A stretch of 64,000 nt of DNA from Streptomyces sp. NBC_00820. Lineage in GTDB: Bacteria > Actinomycetota > Actinomycetes > Streptomycetales > Streptomycetaceae. Position 1 is the first letter of the stretch. The number at the start of each line of letters is the position of its first letter. The translations under genes and the position numbers were made by a program. This document shows, in pieces, positions 30,081 to 41,520 of this stretch. The stretch is taken from assembly GCF_036347055.1 (NCBI RefSeq), contig NZ_CP108882.1, forward strand, positions 4,382,501 to 4,446,500. The letters are read 5' to 3'. The notes below the pieces were generated by a model. It had not been told where the DNA came from and searched no databases. It saw nothing but the letters and a program-made list of their open reading frames with translations.

Positions 30081-30121
30081 GCAGCGGCGTCACCGTGACC
30101 TGAACACGGTGACGCCGCTGC
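30081..30121 (+). terminator. terminator of the peptide/Rieske-like operon
   Basis: A perfect 17-bp stem (GCAGCGGCGTCACCGTG with its complement) around a 7-nt loop, followed by AGTTTG, 43 nt after the Rieske-like stop. This marks the peptide and Rieske-like genes as a two-gene unit. Confidence 0.88.
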
Positions 30122-30193
30122 AGTTTGTGGCGGCATGTCGGGGTATGGGAGCGCTCCCCACGTGGCCGAAACCGGCCGGGCAGCCGCCCCGCT

Positions 30194-30607
30194 TCAGCCG
30201 TGCCCGAGCGTCCGCTCCACCTCGATCTCGATGACCACCCGTGCGGGGTTCTCGCGCGGCACGCGCTGGTACCGCTCGGCGTAGCGCCGTACCGCCTCCG
30301 CCACCCGTTCCGGGTCGGCGCTCACTCTCGCGCGGCCCTCCAGGGTGGCCCAGCGTCGCCCGTCGACCTGGCACACCGCGACGCGCGCGCCCTCGGGGCC
30401 GGCCGCGCGCACGTGGGACACCTTCGCGCTCGTACCGTTCGTGATCACCCTGGCCAGCCCCGCTTCGGGGTCGTAGGTCACCCCGACCGGCACCACGTGC
30501 GGGCTGCCGTCGGGGCGGAGGGTCGTCAGGGTGCACAGGTGCCGCTCCCGCCAGAAGGCGAGGTACGACTCGTCCGGGACGCCCGGATCCGTGGAGTTCG
30601 TGACCAT
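30194..30607 (-). CDS. PPOX-class flavin/F420-dependent oxidoreductase family protein
   Basis: A 137-aa split-barrel protein of the pyridoxamine-phosphate-oxidase-like superfamily. Signature segments are ESYLAFWRERHLCTLTTLRP, DGSPHVVPVGVTYDPEAG, RVITNGTSAKVSHVRA and VDGRRWATLEGRARVSADPE. The last strand pattern is typical of actinobacterial F420-binding members. Cofactor and substrate cannot be read directly. It is divergent from clpB across an intergenic region that carries a HAIR site, so its promoter may also be affected by HspR. Confidence 0.82.
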   Translation of the reverse strand: MVTNSTDPGVPDESYLAFWRERHLCTLTTLRPDGSPHVVPVGVTYDPEAGLARVITNGTSAKVSHVRAAGPEGARVAVCQVDGRRWATLEGRARVSADPERVAEAVRRYAERYQRVPRENPARVVIEIEVERTLGHG

Positions 30608-30644
30608 GGCCGAAACCTAGCCGCCAGGAACCCGCGTCCCCTTA

Positions 30645-30665
30645 ATTGAGCGGAATGGACTCAAC
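30645..30665. promoter_or_regulatory. HAIR-like operator (HspR site) before clpB
   Basis: ATTGAGC-N7-ACTCAAC matches the HspR consensus CTTGAGT-N7-ACTCAAG at 11 of 14 positions and sits 72 bp before the clpB GTG, in the same relative place as at dnaK. Confidence 0.85.
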
Positions 30666-30737
30666 TTTGTGTATGTTGGTTAAGTCAGCAGTGGGGACGT
30701 GGCCGAGGGGCCCGACGCCGAGGAGGAGAACGCGAAC

Positions 30738-33344
<2,607 letters not shown>

Positions 33345-33384
33345 CGGGTCCGACGACCCGGCCGGCGCGACGGACGTGACAGAC

Positions 33385-33422
33385 GCGGCGGCCCGCCCCG
33401 TGGGCAGGGGGCGGGCCGCCGC
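33385..33422 (+). terminator. clpB terminator
   Basis: A perfect 15-bp GC stem GCGGCGGCCCGCCCC / GGGGCGGGCCGCCGC with an 8-nt loop, about 40 nt after the clpB stop. Confidence 0.85.
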
Positions 33423-33458
33423 GTTCGTCGTACCGGCCGGGCCCCGGCGCAGGGCGGC

Positions 33459-33578
33459 TCAGGAGGACTCGGCCGCCCGCAAGGCGACGTACACCTCCCG
33501 GAAGAACCACAGGGAGAACACCAGACAGCCCACCCACAGGGCCCACAACACCCACCGGACCGGTCTCGGAACGCGCAT
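33459..33578 (-). CDS. small single-pass membrane protein
   Basis: A 39-aa frame with one strong transmembrane helix (WVLWALWVGCLVFSLWFF, about 9-26), a basic N-terminal head and a short soluble tail. No clear ribosome-binding site was found for ATG 33578; in-frame ATGs slightly upstream are alternatives. No family recognised. It lies convergent to clpB just behind its terminator. Confidence 0.45.
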   Translation of the reverse strand: MRVPRPVRWVLWALWVGCLVFSLWFFREVYVALRAAESS

Positions 33579-33939
33579 GACCGCATCATGGGCCATGGGC
33601 CCGGGCCACGGCGGTGGATCGAGGACATCGCTCCCCGCACCGCACGTCCGCCGGTCGCCGACCGGTGCGGTGCACCAGACGCGTTTCACCCGTACGGGCC
33701 GCGAGCCCGTGCGGCGGTGTTTCCCGGGGCCGGCGTCCGCCGCCGGGAAGGGGCGCGCCGGTACTTCCCGGCATTTCGCGCCGGACCAGGGATTCCGGTA
33801 CGCGCGTCGATGATCGGCCACCCAGCGGAGGCCGTCGGCTGGGCCGCTTGCCGGTGGTGGGGCAAGAGAGAGAGGGTGGACTGTACGTCTGGTCCCAGTG
33901 AGGGCCGGACGAGCCAGACGACCGCGGGAGTGTCCACGT

Positions 33940-34497
33940 ATGTCCATCGACCCGTCCTCGATTCCGAACTTCGGGGGCCAGCCCGAGCCGCAGCCCCAAG
34001 GACCGGCGGGCCCCGTCGTCCCGGATCAGGACCTTGTGAAGCAGCTCCTCGACCAGATGGAGCTGAAGTACGTCGTCGACGAAGAGGGTGACCTCGCGGC
34101 GCCGTGGGAGCAGTTCCGCACCTACTTCATGTTCCGCGGGGAGGCCGAGCAGGCCGTCTTCTCGGTGCGGACCTTCTACGACCGCCCCCACAAGATCGAC
34201 GAGAAGCCGCAGCTGCTCGAGTCCATCGACGACTGGAACCGCCGCACCCTGTGGCCCAAGGTGTACACCCACACCCACGACGACGGCACGGTCCGCCTCA
34301 TCGGCGAGGCCCAGATGCTGATCGGCGCCGGTGTCGACCTCAACCATTTCGTCTCCTCCACGGTCAGCTGGGTGCGGGCCGCGATCGAGTTCGACAAGTG
34401 GCTGGTCGAGCAGCTGGGCCTGGAGCAGGACGTCAACGAGGCCGACGAGGCCGGCGACGCCGGCGACAGCGACAAGCGCGAGGACGACGGGGAGTAG
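33940..34497 (+). CDS. YbjN-domain protein
   Basis: A 185-aa acidic soluble protein. After a disordered Pro/Gln start (to about residue 28), a YbjN-like fold covers about 30-165: DLVKQLLDQMELKYVVDEEG, FRTYFMFRGEAEQAVFSVRT and HFVSSTVSWVRAAIEFDKWL. The end is a strongly acidic tail. YbjN domains resemble type III secretion chaperone folds, and most actinobacterial members have unknown roles, possibly as regulators or chaperones. ATG 33940 fits the domain better than the upstream ATG. Two strong hairpins follow. Confidence 0.8.
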   Translation: MSIDPSSIPNFGGQPEPQPQGPAGPVVPDQDLVKQLLDQMELKYVVDEEGDLAAPWEQFRTYFMFRGEAEQAVFSVRTFYDRPHKIDEKPQLLESIDDWNRRTLWPKVYTHTHDDGTVRLIGEAQMLIGAGVDLNHFVSSTVSWVRAAIEFDKWLVEQLGLEQDVNEADEAGDAGDSDKREDDGE

Positions 34498-34554
34498 TCC
34501 CCGCCGCCACGGCGCCACCGGGTCCGGCCACGGCCGGCCCGCCATGGCACCCAG

Positions 34555-34609
34555 GGGGTGTCGTTTGGATCAGCTCGGCCTGATCCGACCTGATCCGAAC
34601 GACATCCCC
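34555..34609. repeat. long inverted repeat (hairpin) with internal direct repeat
   Basis: GGGGTGTCGTTTGGATCAG near 34555-34573 pairs with CTGATCCGAACGACATCCCC at 34590-34609, apart from one bulge and a G-T pair. The loop contains another copy of CTGATCCGA. It may be the YbjN-gene terminator, but its length and lack of a T-run also suit a small palindromic mobile or REP-like element. Confidence 0.6.
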
Positions 34610-34613
34610 TAGT

Positions 34614-34655
34614 ACGGCCACGGCCCGGGGCGGCAGCCCCGCGGACCGTGGCCGT
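34614..34655 (-). terminator. terminator of the aminotransferase gene
   Basis: ACGGCCACGG pairs with CCGTGGCCGT around a GC-rich loop that itself forms a small stem. It lies just past the aminotransferase stop at 34661. Confidence 0.65.
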
Positions 34656-34660
34656 TCGGC

Positions 34661-35854
34661 TCACATGCGGCGCAGCCGCTCCACGGCCTCCCGGAGCACC
34701 TTTTCCCGCTTGCAGAACGCGAACCGTACGAACGGCGCGCCCGCCTCGCGGTCGTCGTAGAAGACGGCGTTGGGAATGGCCACCACCCCCGCACGCTCCG
34801 GCAGGGCGCGGCAGAAGGCGAAGCCGTCCTTCTCGCCGAGGGGGCGGATGTCGGTGGTGATGAAGTAGGTGCCGGCGGGCTTGAACACCGTGAAGCCCGC
34901 CTCCGTCAGTCCCTGCGCGAGGATGTCCCGGCGCGCACGCATGTCCGCGCGGAAGCCGTCGTAGTAGGAGTCGGGCAGCGCGAGGGCCTCCGCCACCGCG
35001 TACTGGAAGGGGCCCGAGGAGACGTAGGTCAGGAACTGCTTGGCCGAGCGGACCGCGGCGACCAGCTCCGGGGCGGCCGTCACCCAGCCGACCTTCCAGC
35101 CGGTGAAGGAGAAGGTCTTGCCTGCCGAGCCGATCGTCACCGTGCGCTCGCGCATCCCGGGGAACGCGGCGAGCGGCAGGTGTTCGGCGTCGTCGAAGAC
35201 CAGGTGCTCGTAGACCTCGTCGGTGACGACCAGCAGGTCACGCTCCACCGCCAGCTCGGCGATCGCGGCCAGCTCCGCGCGCGTGAGGACCGTACCGGTG
35301 GGGTTGTGCGGCGTGTTGATCAGCAGCAGGCGGGTGCGGTCGGTGACCGCCGCGCGCAGTTCGTCGAGGTCCAGCCGGAAGCGGGCCTCCTCGCCGAGGG
35401 ACGGCCGCAGGGTCACCGGTACCCGGCGGCCGCCCGCCATCGCGATGCACGCCGCGTAGGAGTCGTAGTACGGCTCCAGCGCCACCACCTCGTCGCCCGG
35501 CTCCAGCAGCGCCAGCAGGGTCGCGGCGATGGCCTCCGTCGCGCCCGCCGTGACCAGTACCTCGGTGTCGGGGTCGTACGACAGCCCGTAGCGGCGCAGC
35601 TGGTGCGCGGCGATCGCGGTGCGCAGCTCGGGGACGCCGGGGCCCGGCGGGTACTGGTTGCCGCGCCCGTCGCGCAGTGCCCGTACGGCAGCCTCCCGGA
35701 TCTCCTCGGGGCCGTCCGTGTCGGGGAAGCCCTGGCCGAGGTTGATCGACCCGGTAGCCGTGGCGAGGGCGGACATCTCGGCGAAGATCGTCGTTCCGAA
35801 CTCGGCGAGCCGGCGGTTCAGGTGGGGGCGCGCGGTGGAGGTCATGGCCGTCAT
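34661..35854 (-). CDS. class I/II PLP-dependent aminotransferase
   Basis: A 397-aa fold-type I aminotransferase. Landmarks: INLGQGFPDTDGPEEI, YPPGPGVPELRTAIA, VTAGATEAIAATLLALLEPG, LLINTPHNPTGTVLTRAEL, DEVYEHLVFDD, and the PLP lysine in IGSAGKTFSFTGWKVGWV. The sequence is close to actinobacterial enzymes annotated as N-succinyldiaminopimelate or methionine-type aminotransferases, but substrate cannot be settled by eye. The start is ATG 35854; an ATG three codons later (MTSTARPH) is nearly as good. Confidence 0.92.
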   Translation of the reverse strand: MTAMTSTARPHLNRRLAEFGTTIFAEMSALATATGSINLGQGFPDTDGPEEIREAAVRALRDGRGNQYPPGPGVPELRTAIAAHQLRRYGLSYDPDTEVLVTAGATEAIAATLLALLEPGDEVVALEPYYDSYAACIAMAGGRRVPVTLRPSLGEEARFRLDLDELRAAVTDRTRLLLINTPHNPTGTVLTRAELAAIAELAVERDLLVVTDEVYEHLVFDDAEHLPLAAFPGMRERTVTIGSAGKTFSFTGWKVGWVTAAPELVAAVRSAKQFLTYVSSGPFQYAVAEALALPDSYYDGFRADMRARRDILAQGLTEAGFTVFKPAGTYFITTDIRPLGEKDGFAFCRALPERAGVVAIPNAVFYDDREAGAPFVRFAFCKREKVLREAVERLRRM

Positions 35855-35995
35855 CCTGCGCCCAAGCTCTGGACTTCCTCAACTTCGCTTTGCCCCTCGG
35901 ACGGGCGGGGCATCTGCTGGTCACCGCGCGAGACGCGGTGACACACAGGGCGCCCATGGTGGGGGCCTTCGGGGGAACGAAAGGGGGGTGACGTC

Positions 35996-36379
35996 ATGAT
36001 CGTCGCCTTCATCCTGGCGGTGGCCGTCGTCGTGATCGTGGCGGGGCGGGGCTGGTCCCGCCGGAAGGGACACGACCGGGTCCTGCTCGACAAGGTGAAC
36101 CGCTCACGGCGCCCGCGCGGGGTGTCCTCGGGGCGCGGGTCGGGCTCGTCGCGCGGGTCGTCCTCGTCGTCGTACGACGGTGGCGCGAGCTGGTGGGTGC
36201 TGGGCAGCGGAGGGACCGGCGGACACGGGAGCCACGGCGGACACGGGAGTCACGGCGGGCACGGGAGCCATGGGAGCCACGGGGGGCATTCCTGTGGTGG
36301 CGGGCACTCGTGCGGCGGGCACTCCTGCGGCGGAGGTTCGTCGTGCGGCGGCGGGGGCGGCTGCGGCGGCGGCGCCTGA
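35996..36379 (+). CDS. Gly/His/Cys-rich repeat protein with N-terminal anchor
   Basis: A 127-aa protein. An N-terminal hydrophobic helix (MIVAFILAVAVVVIVAGRG) and a basic, Ser-rich linker are followed by repeats: about six HGSHGG-like units, then HSCGGGHSCGGHSCGGG-type units and a Cys-Gly tail ending CGGGGGCGGGA. It has about 12 His and 7 Cys in the last 60 residues, which suggests metal binding. Direction of the repeat domain across the membrane is unknown. I recall similar low-complexity proteins in Streptomyces but no function. It stands alone. Confidence 0.7.
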   Translation: MIVAFILAVAVVVIVAGRGWSRRKGHDRVLLDKVNRSRRPRGVSSGRGSGSSRGSSSSSYDGGASWWVLGSGGTGGHGSHGGHGSHGGHGSHGSHGGHSCGGGHSCGGHSCGGGSSCGGGGGCGGGA

Positions 36380-36663
36380 CGTGCGGGGCCGGGCGACCGG
36401 AGGGCACTGTTCCCGCGCCCGGCGTACGCCGTAGTTGAACAGTTGAGCTGTGGAGCCCTCTGAGGGATGGAAACCCTACGAACTTGGGTAAAAACGCTGT
36501 GGTGCGGCCACTGTTCATGATTCCCTCTAAAACACCACCGCAGCCCTCGGAACGTCCCGCAGACACCCCTTCCCGGCCAAGCCGATCTGGCCACTCGCCC
36601 GGTGTCTACCGAGGTGCGCCGGACCACACTCCTGCCCTCGTTGCGTGTTAGCGGAGCCGATCC

Positions 36664-37188
36664 ATGCTCACGACCCTGAACACCTCCTACACCGATACGC
36701 GCGCCGCCGACCTCGCCTGGGCCCTCGGGCGCGAGCCGCTGCCGGCCCTGGCCACCCTCGACCTCGAACTCTGCGGGGCGAAACTGCAGTTGAGACTGCT
36801 CGGCGCCTCCCACCAGGTCCTGCTGGAGGAGGAACAGGCCAGCTGCTCCGAGACGGTGGCGTGCATGCCCGGATCCAGCACCCCGTTGCCGCTGGGCGTC
36901 GCCAAGCGGGTCGGCGACTGGGAGTACGAGTTCGCGGCGCGCGTGGAGCTGCTGACGCCGGGCTCGTTCGCGGGCCGCGCCCAGGAGTTGCTGGCACTGG
37001 TCTCCGACCATCCGCACGGCCTGGCCGGCGTCTTCCCCGGCAGCCCGCACGCGTTCACCGCGATGCTGGCCCACCGGCACGAGGGGCAGGTGCACTGGCG
37101 CACCTGGCACGCGTACCCGCAGGACAGGCAGTTGGTGGCGACCCGGACCAGGGTCGGCGTGCGGGTGCCCGCGGGGCAGCCAAGCTAG
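36664..37188 (+). CDS. DUF2617-family protein
   Basis: A 174-aa soluble protein. Conserved features are the start MLTTLNTSYTDTRAADLAWAL, the central LQLRLLGASHQVLLEE and CSETVACMPG, and the WRTWHAYPQDRQLVATRTRV tail. I recall these as typical of actinobacterial DUF2617 proteins, which have no known function. ATG 36664 follows GCGGAG. A polyamine-synthase-like gene starts 89 bp downstream in the same direction. Confidence 0.8.
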   Translation: MLTTLNTSYTDTRAADLAWALGREPLPALATLDLELCGAKLQLRLLGASHQVLLEEEQASCSETVACMPGSSTPLPLGVAKRVGDWEYEFAARVELLTPGSFAGRAQELLALVSDHPHGLAGVFPGSPHAFTAMLAHRHEGQVHWRTWHAYPQDRQLVATRTRVGVRVPAGQPS

Positions 37189-37277
37189 ATCGACATAAAC
37201 CCGCAGGGTGTCAACTGCCCCCAGTTCCACACTTGTGGGTGACGAAGCGCACCTGGGGTGTGACGTAACGTCGCAGC

Positions 37278-38915
37278 GTGATCGAACCGCACGCCCCCGC
37301 GCCTCCGGGGTCCCCGCCCTGGACGGACTCCGCGCGGCTCCCTGTCCGGCCCGGCACCGGCCGGTTCCTGGTCCTCGCGTGTGTCTTCGTCTGTGCGGCC
37401 TGCGGACTGGTGTACGAACTCGAACTCGTCGCGTTCGCCTCGTACTTGATCGGGGACTCGGTCACCCAGGCCTCCGTGGTGCTGTCCGTGATGGTGTTCG
37501 CGATGGGCATCGGCTCGCTCGCCGCCAAACGGCTGCGCTGGCACGCGGCCGCCGGGTTCGGCGCGATCGAGACCGCCCTCGCGCTGGTCGGCGGCTGCAG
37601 CGCGATGGCGTTGTACGCCGTCTTCGCCTGGACGGGCGGCTGGGGCGGGGTGTGGGCCGACGGTCCGCGCTGTCTGCTGGTCGCCTTCTCCCTCGCCATC
37701 GGTCTGCTCGTCGGCGCCGAAGTCCCTTTGCTGATGGAGCTGATCCAGCGCATCCGCCGCCAGGACGTGGGCGGCGCGGTCGCCGACCTGTTCGCGGCGG
37801 ACTACGTCGGCGCGCTCGTCGGCGGCCTGGCCTTTCCCTTCCTTCTCCTGCCGTTCCTGGGCCAGTTGACCGGCGCGCTGCTCACCGGCACGGTCAACGT
37901 CGTCGCCGGCGGCGCCCTCGTGCTCGGCCTGTTCGGCCGCGACCTGACCCGCCGCGCCCGCTGGACGCTGTTCGTCGTCGGCCTGACCGTCCTCGGCGTG
38001 CTCGCCACCGCCGCCGCCCTCGCCGACGAGTTCGAACGCGCCGCCCGGCACGCGGTGTACGGCGCCGACGTCCGGGTGGCCCTGCAGACCGGCGTCCAGG
38101 AGGTCGTGCTCACCGGCGGCACCGACGGCAGGCCCCTCGACCTCTTCCTGGACGGACGGCTCCGGGTCGGCGGTCACGACGAGCGGCGCTACCACGAGGC
38201 GCTGGTCGCCCCGGCGATGTCCGGCCCGCACGCCCGCGTGCTCATCCTCGGCGGCGGCGACGGCCTGGCCGCCCGCGAGGTCCTGCGCCGGCGGGACGTG
38301 CGCCGCGTCGACGTCGTCGAACTCGACGCCGGCCTGGTCCGCCTGGCCCGCTCCGACCCGGGTCTGTCCGCCCTCAACGGCCACGCGTACGACGACCCCC
38401 GCGTCCGTGTCACCACGGCGGACGCGCTCGGCTGGCTGCGGCGGGCGCCCGGGGGCCGTTACGACGTCGTCGTCGCCGACCTGCCCGACCCCGGCATCAC
38501 CGCCAGCACCAAGCTGTACTCCCAGGAGTTCTACGGCCTCGCCCGCCGCGCCCTCGCCCCCGACGGCCGCCTCGTCGTGCACGCCGGCCCGGTCGTCACC
38601 CGCCCCCGCGTCTTCTGGACCGTGGCCCGGACCCTGCGCGCCGCCGGCTTCGCCGCCACCCCCTACCGCGTCCTCGGCCACGACCCCGGCTTCACCGCGG
38701 GCCCCGACCGTTCCGCCGGCGCCACCCGCACCCCCCACGACTGGGGCTTCCTGCTGTCCGCCCCGGGCCCGTCGGCCCCCCGCCTGCGCCTGGACCCCAA
38801 GGGGCCGCGCCCGGCGACGCTGACGCAGGGGGAGCTGGACGGGGACGGCCGGGCGGCCCGGCGGACGCGGATCGGGGGGCTGCCGGCTTCGACGCTGGTG
38901 CATCCGCGGTACTGA
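37278..38915 (+). CDS. membrane-bound spermidine-synthase-like protein
   Basis: A 545-aa protein. The N-terminal half has seven or eight transmembrane helices (first near [20 protein letters not shown]). The C-terminal half is a SpeE-type Rossmann domain with [41 protein letters not shown] and [12 protein letters not shown]. This fused form is widespread in actinobacteria and annotated as polyamine aminopropyltransferase, but the reaction is mostly unproven. The GTG start lies 89 bp after the DUF2617 gene. Its last codons lie within a short direct repeat. Confidence 0.87.
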   Translation: MIEPHAPAPPGSPPWTDSARLPVRPGTGRFLVLACVFVCAACGLVYELELVAFASYLIGDSVTQASVVLSVMVFAMGIGSLAAKRLRWHAAAGFGAIETALALVGGCSAMALYAVFAWTGGWGGVWADGPRCLLVAFSLAIGLLVGAEVPLLMELIQRIRRQDVGGAVADLFAADYVGALVGGLAFPFLLLPFLGQLTGALLTGTVNVVAGGALVLGLFGRDLTRRARWTLFVVGLTVLGVLATAAALADEFERAARHAVYGADVRVALQTGVQEVVLTGGTDGRPLDLFLDGRLRVGGHDERRYHEALVAPAMSGPHARVLILGGGDGLAAREVLRRRDVRRVDVVELDAGLVRLARSDPGLSALNGHAYDDPRVRVTTADALGWLRRAPGGRYDVVVADLPDPGITASTKLYSQEFYGLARRALAPDGRLVVHAGPVVTRPRVFWTVARTLRAAGFAATPYRVLGHDPGFTAGPDRSAGATRTPHDWGFLLSAPGPSAPRLRLDPKGPRPATLTQGELDGDGRAARRTRIGGLPASTLVHPRY

Positions 38916-39003
38916 GCGGCGCCGCTGCGTCCGCGGACTGGCCGACGCCCGTGCGTCCGCGGTACTCACCGGCGCCGCTGCGCCGCTGCGTCCGCGGTAC
39001 CGA
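38900..39003. repeat. direct repeats at the end of the spermidine-synthase-like gene
   Basis: A 30-bp unit (beginning GCATCCGCGGTACTGAGCGG) at 38900-38929 recurs at 38953-38982 with few mismatches, and its first 13 bp return near 38988. The repeat starts inside the gene's last codons and fills the gap before the next gene. Confidence 0.75.
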
Positions 39004-39095
39004 GGAGGAAGTCCGCGCGAGCCCGGCGGCAACACCGGGCACCCGTTTCCACGGGGAAGGTGACATCCGGCCCCCACTGGGTAGGCTGAGCCGAC

Positions 39096-39953
39096 ATGGA
39101 GCATCAGGTCTTCGTCCCGGTTCCGGCCGACCTGCTCAGAGAGGCCCTCGCCGACCCCGCACGGGTCGCCCGCGCGCTTCCCGGGCTCCAGCAGGACGCC
39201 GGATCCGCACCCGTCGCGGGGCGCCTGAAGCTGCGCGCGGGCGGTCACTCCATCACCTACCGCGGAGCGCTGCACGTCACCGCGCGGGAGGACGGCACGT
39301 ACGCCGTGGAGGGTGACGCCACCGAGGCCCGTGGTTCCGGCGCCGTCAAACTCGCCCTCACCGTCCGCCTGACGGACACCGCCGACGGCACCACCGTCAC
39401 GGTCGGCGGCACGGCCGACGCGGACGGCCGCATCGCGGAACTCCCCCGGGACGCGGTGCTCGCGGCGGCGACACGCCTGCTGACCCGCTGCGTGGAGGCC
39501 TTGGCCGAGACACACACGGCGGCGACGCGCGGGACGGCGGAAGCGGCGGAGGCTGCCCAGACAGACGGGACCGCGGAGGCAGAAGAGGCTGCGGAGGAGC
39601 GCGGTTCCGCGGCCGCGGCCGCCGACGGCGGCGCCGAGCCGGCCCCCTCCGTCTTCGACACCGAGGTCCCCCCGCCCTCCCTGGACCCCGCCGCCGCGGA
39701 CGCGGACGACGCGCCGCCCGGCAGCTTCACCGACGCGGACGCACCCCCCGCCGAGGCCGCGCACGCCCGCCGGACGATGATCGGCCGCAGCGCGGAAGAG
39801 GTCGACCACGCCCCGCCGCGTGGCCGTTACGCCCCCGTACCGGCTCCCCAGCCCGTCACCGCGAACCCGGTCCTGCGCTGGGCGGCACCCGCCGCGGCGC
39901 TGGCCCTGGCCTCCGCGATCGTCGTCGGCCGCGCCCTGCGCAAGCGGCACTGA
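39096..39953 (+). CDS. CoxG-like SRPBCC protein with C-terminal anchor
   Basis: A 285-aa protein. Residues 1-140 form an SRPBCC/CoxG fold (MEHQVFVPVPADLLREALAD, VARALPGLQQD, then KLALTVRLTDTADGTTVTVG). A long acidic Ala/Glu-rich linker follows. A transmembrane helix near the end (LRWAAPAAALALASAIVVG) with a basic tail (RKRH) makes it a tail-anchored membrane protein. CoxG in carboxydotrophs binds the membrane and delivers CO dehydrogenase; no such enzyme is nearby, so here the role is open. Confidence 0.78.
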   Translation: MEHQVFVPVPADLLREALADPARVARALPGLQQDAGSAPVAGRLKLRAGGHSITYRGALHVTAREDGTYAVEGDATEARGSGAVKLALTVRLTDTADGTTVTVGGTADADGRIAELPRDAVLAAATRLLTRCVEALAETHTAATRGTAEAAEAAQTDGTAEAEEAAEERGSAAAAADGGAEPAPSVFDTEVPPPSLDPAAADADDAPPGSFTDADAPPAEAAHARRTMIGRSAEEVDHAPPRGRYAPVPAPQPVTANPVLRWAAPAAALALASAIVVGRALRKRH

Positions 39954-40010
39954 GCCGCCTGCCGGGCCTTGGCGTGAAAGCGCTCTTGTCCGTCCCAGTA
40001 GGGTCGTCCC

Positions 40011-40799
40011 GTGAGTAACGAAGAGATCACGCTGACCGCGGCCGGCGCGGAAGTGAGCGTGCGGCCCGGGAACGGCGGCCGTATCGGCGGGCTCCGGATC
40101 GACGGCGTGGAGCTGCTGCGGCAGGGCGAACGGTACGGGTGCTTCCCGATGGTGCCCTGGTGCGGGCGGATCAGGGACGGCCGCTTCCTGGACGGCGGTG
40201 CCGTCCGGCAGATGCCGCTCAACGCCCCGCCGCACGCCATCCACGGCACCGCCCGCAACGGCCCCTGGCGCACCGCCCGCACCTCGGCGAACGAGGCGGT
40301 GCTGACGTGCGAACTGGCCGACCCCTGGCCGTACCCCGGCCGCGTCACCCAGGTCGTCACGCTGGCCGAGGACAGCCTGACGCTGACGATGTCCGTCGAG
40401 ACGTACGACGACTCCTTCCCGGCGCAGATCGGCTGGCACCCCTGGTTCAACCGCAACCTGGGCGGCGAGGACGCGCGGCTGGACTTCACCCCGGCCTGGC
40501 AGGAGGAGCGCGGCGAGGACCACCTGCCCACCGGCCGCCGGACCGACCCGAAGCCCGGCCCGTGGGACGACTGCTTCGGCATGCCCGGCGGCGTCGACGT
40601 CACCCTCACCTGGCCCGGACAGCTGGAGCTGAAGGTCGGCAGCAGGGAGGAGTGGGTGGTCGTCTACGACGAGCAGGCGGAGGCCCTGTGCGTGGAGCCG
40701 CAGACCGGTCCGCCCAACGGCCTGAACACCCGGCCGCGCCTGGTCACGCCGCTGGAACCGCTGGAGGCCTCCACCACCTGGAGCTGGCGCCGCCTCTAA
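40011..40799 (+). CDS. aldose 1-epimerase family protein
   Basis: A 262-aa galactose-mutarotase-like protein. Key segments: NGGRIGGLRIDGVELL, MVPWCGRIRDGRF, APPHAIHGTARNGPW (with the His of the active site), IGWHPWFNRNL, and late VVVYDEQAEALCVEPQTGPP (with the catalytic Glu). Such proteins interconvert alpha and beta sugar forms. The GTG start has no strong ribosome-binding site. It lies 10 bp upstream of pyrE, so they may be co-transcribed. Confidence 0.88.
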   Translation: MSNEEITLTAAGAEVSVRPGNGGRIGGLRIDGVELLRQGERYGCFPMVPWCGRIRDGRFLDGGAVRQMPLNAPPHAIHGTARNGPWRTARTSANEAVLTCELADPWPYPGRVTQVVTLAEDSLTLTMSVETYDDSFPAQIGWHPWFNRNLGGEDARLDFTPAWQEERGEDHLPTGRRTDPKPGPWDDCFGMPGGVDVTLTWPGQLELKVGSREEWVVVYDEQAEALCVEPQTGPPNGLNTRPRLVTPLEPLEASTTWSWRRL

Positions 40800-40809
40800 G
40801 CTGGGCGGC

Positions 40810-41358
40810 ATGACGGACGTACGTGGCGAGCTGCTGCAGCAGATCAAGGACAAGGCCGTGGTGCACGGCAAGGTGACCCTCTCCTCGGGTCTGGAGGCCG
40901 ACTACTACGTCGACCTGCGCCGCATCACCCTCGACGGCGAGGCCGCCCCGCTGGTCGGCCAGGTGCTCCTGGACCTCACCGCGGACCTCGACTTCGACGC
41001 GGTGGGCGGCCTCACCATGGGCGCCGACCCGGTCGCGGCCGCCATGCTGCACGCCGCCGCCGCGCGCGGGCGCAAGCTGGACGCCTTCGTCGTACGCAAG
41101 GCGGCGAAGGCGCACGGCATGCAGCGGCAGGTGGAAGGACCGGACATCGCGGGCCGGCGGGTGCTCGTCGTCGAGGACACCTCCACCACCGGCGGTTCGC
41201 CGCTGACCGCCGTCGAGGCGGTGCGCGCGGCCGGCGCCGAGGTCGTCGCCGTCGCGACCATCGTCGACCGGGCCACCGGCGCCGCGGAGAAGATCGAGGC
41301 CGGCGCGGGCGTTCCGTACCGGTTCGCCTTCTCGAAGGATGAACTGGGGCTGGACTGA
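40810..41358 (+). CDS. pyrE: orotate phosphoribosyltransferase
   Basis: A 182-aa enzyme converting orotate and PRPP to OMP. It has the N-terminal HGKVTLSSGLEADYYVDLRR, the KAHGMQRQVEGPDIAGRR hood and flexible loop, and the PRPP loop VLVVEDTSTTGGSPLTAVEA. Standalone of other pyr genes here, as usual in Streptomyces, and followed by fba. Confidence 0.96.
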   Translation: MTDVRGELLQQIKDKAVVHGKVTLSSGLEADYYVDLRRITLDGEAAPLVGQVLLDLTADLDFDAVGGLTMGADPVAAAMLHAAAARGRKLDAFVVRKAAKAHGMQRQVEGPDIAGRRVLVVEDTSTTGGSPLTAVEAVRAAGAEVVAVATIVDRATGAAEKIEAGAGVPYRFAFSKDELGLD

Positions 41359-41520
41359 CGCGACGGTTTGACCTGGACTTGTCCCGGGCTCGTCCGACGG
41401 GCCGTCCATTGCCGTCCATCGGGTCATGTCTGGAAAGATGGGGACGACGCCGATGTCGCCCGCAGGTCTAGGTCAGGGCCCCAACGCAGAACCTCAACCC
41501 GCAACCCAAGGAGCGGACAG

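Noticed and set aside
37185..40871. 1228-aa minus-strand open frame
   Set aside because: Antisense to the spermidine-synthase-like, CoxG-like and epimerase genes, all with clear motifs.
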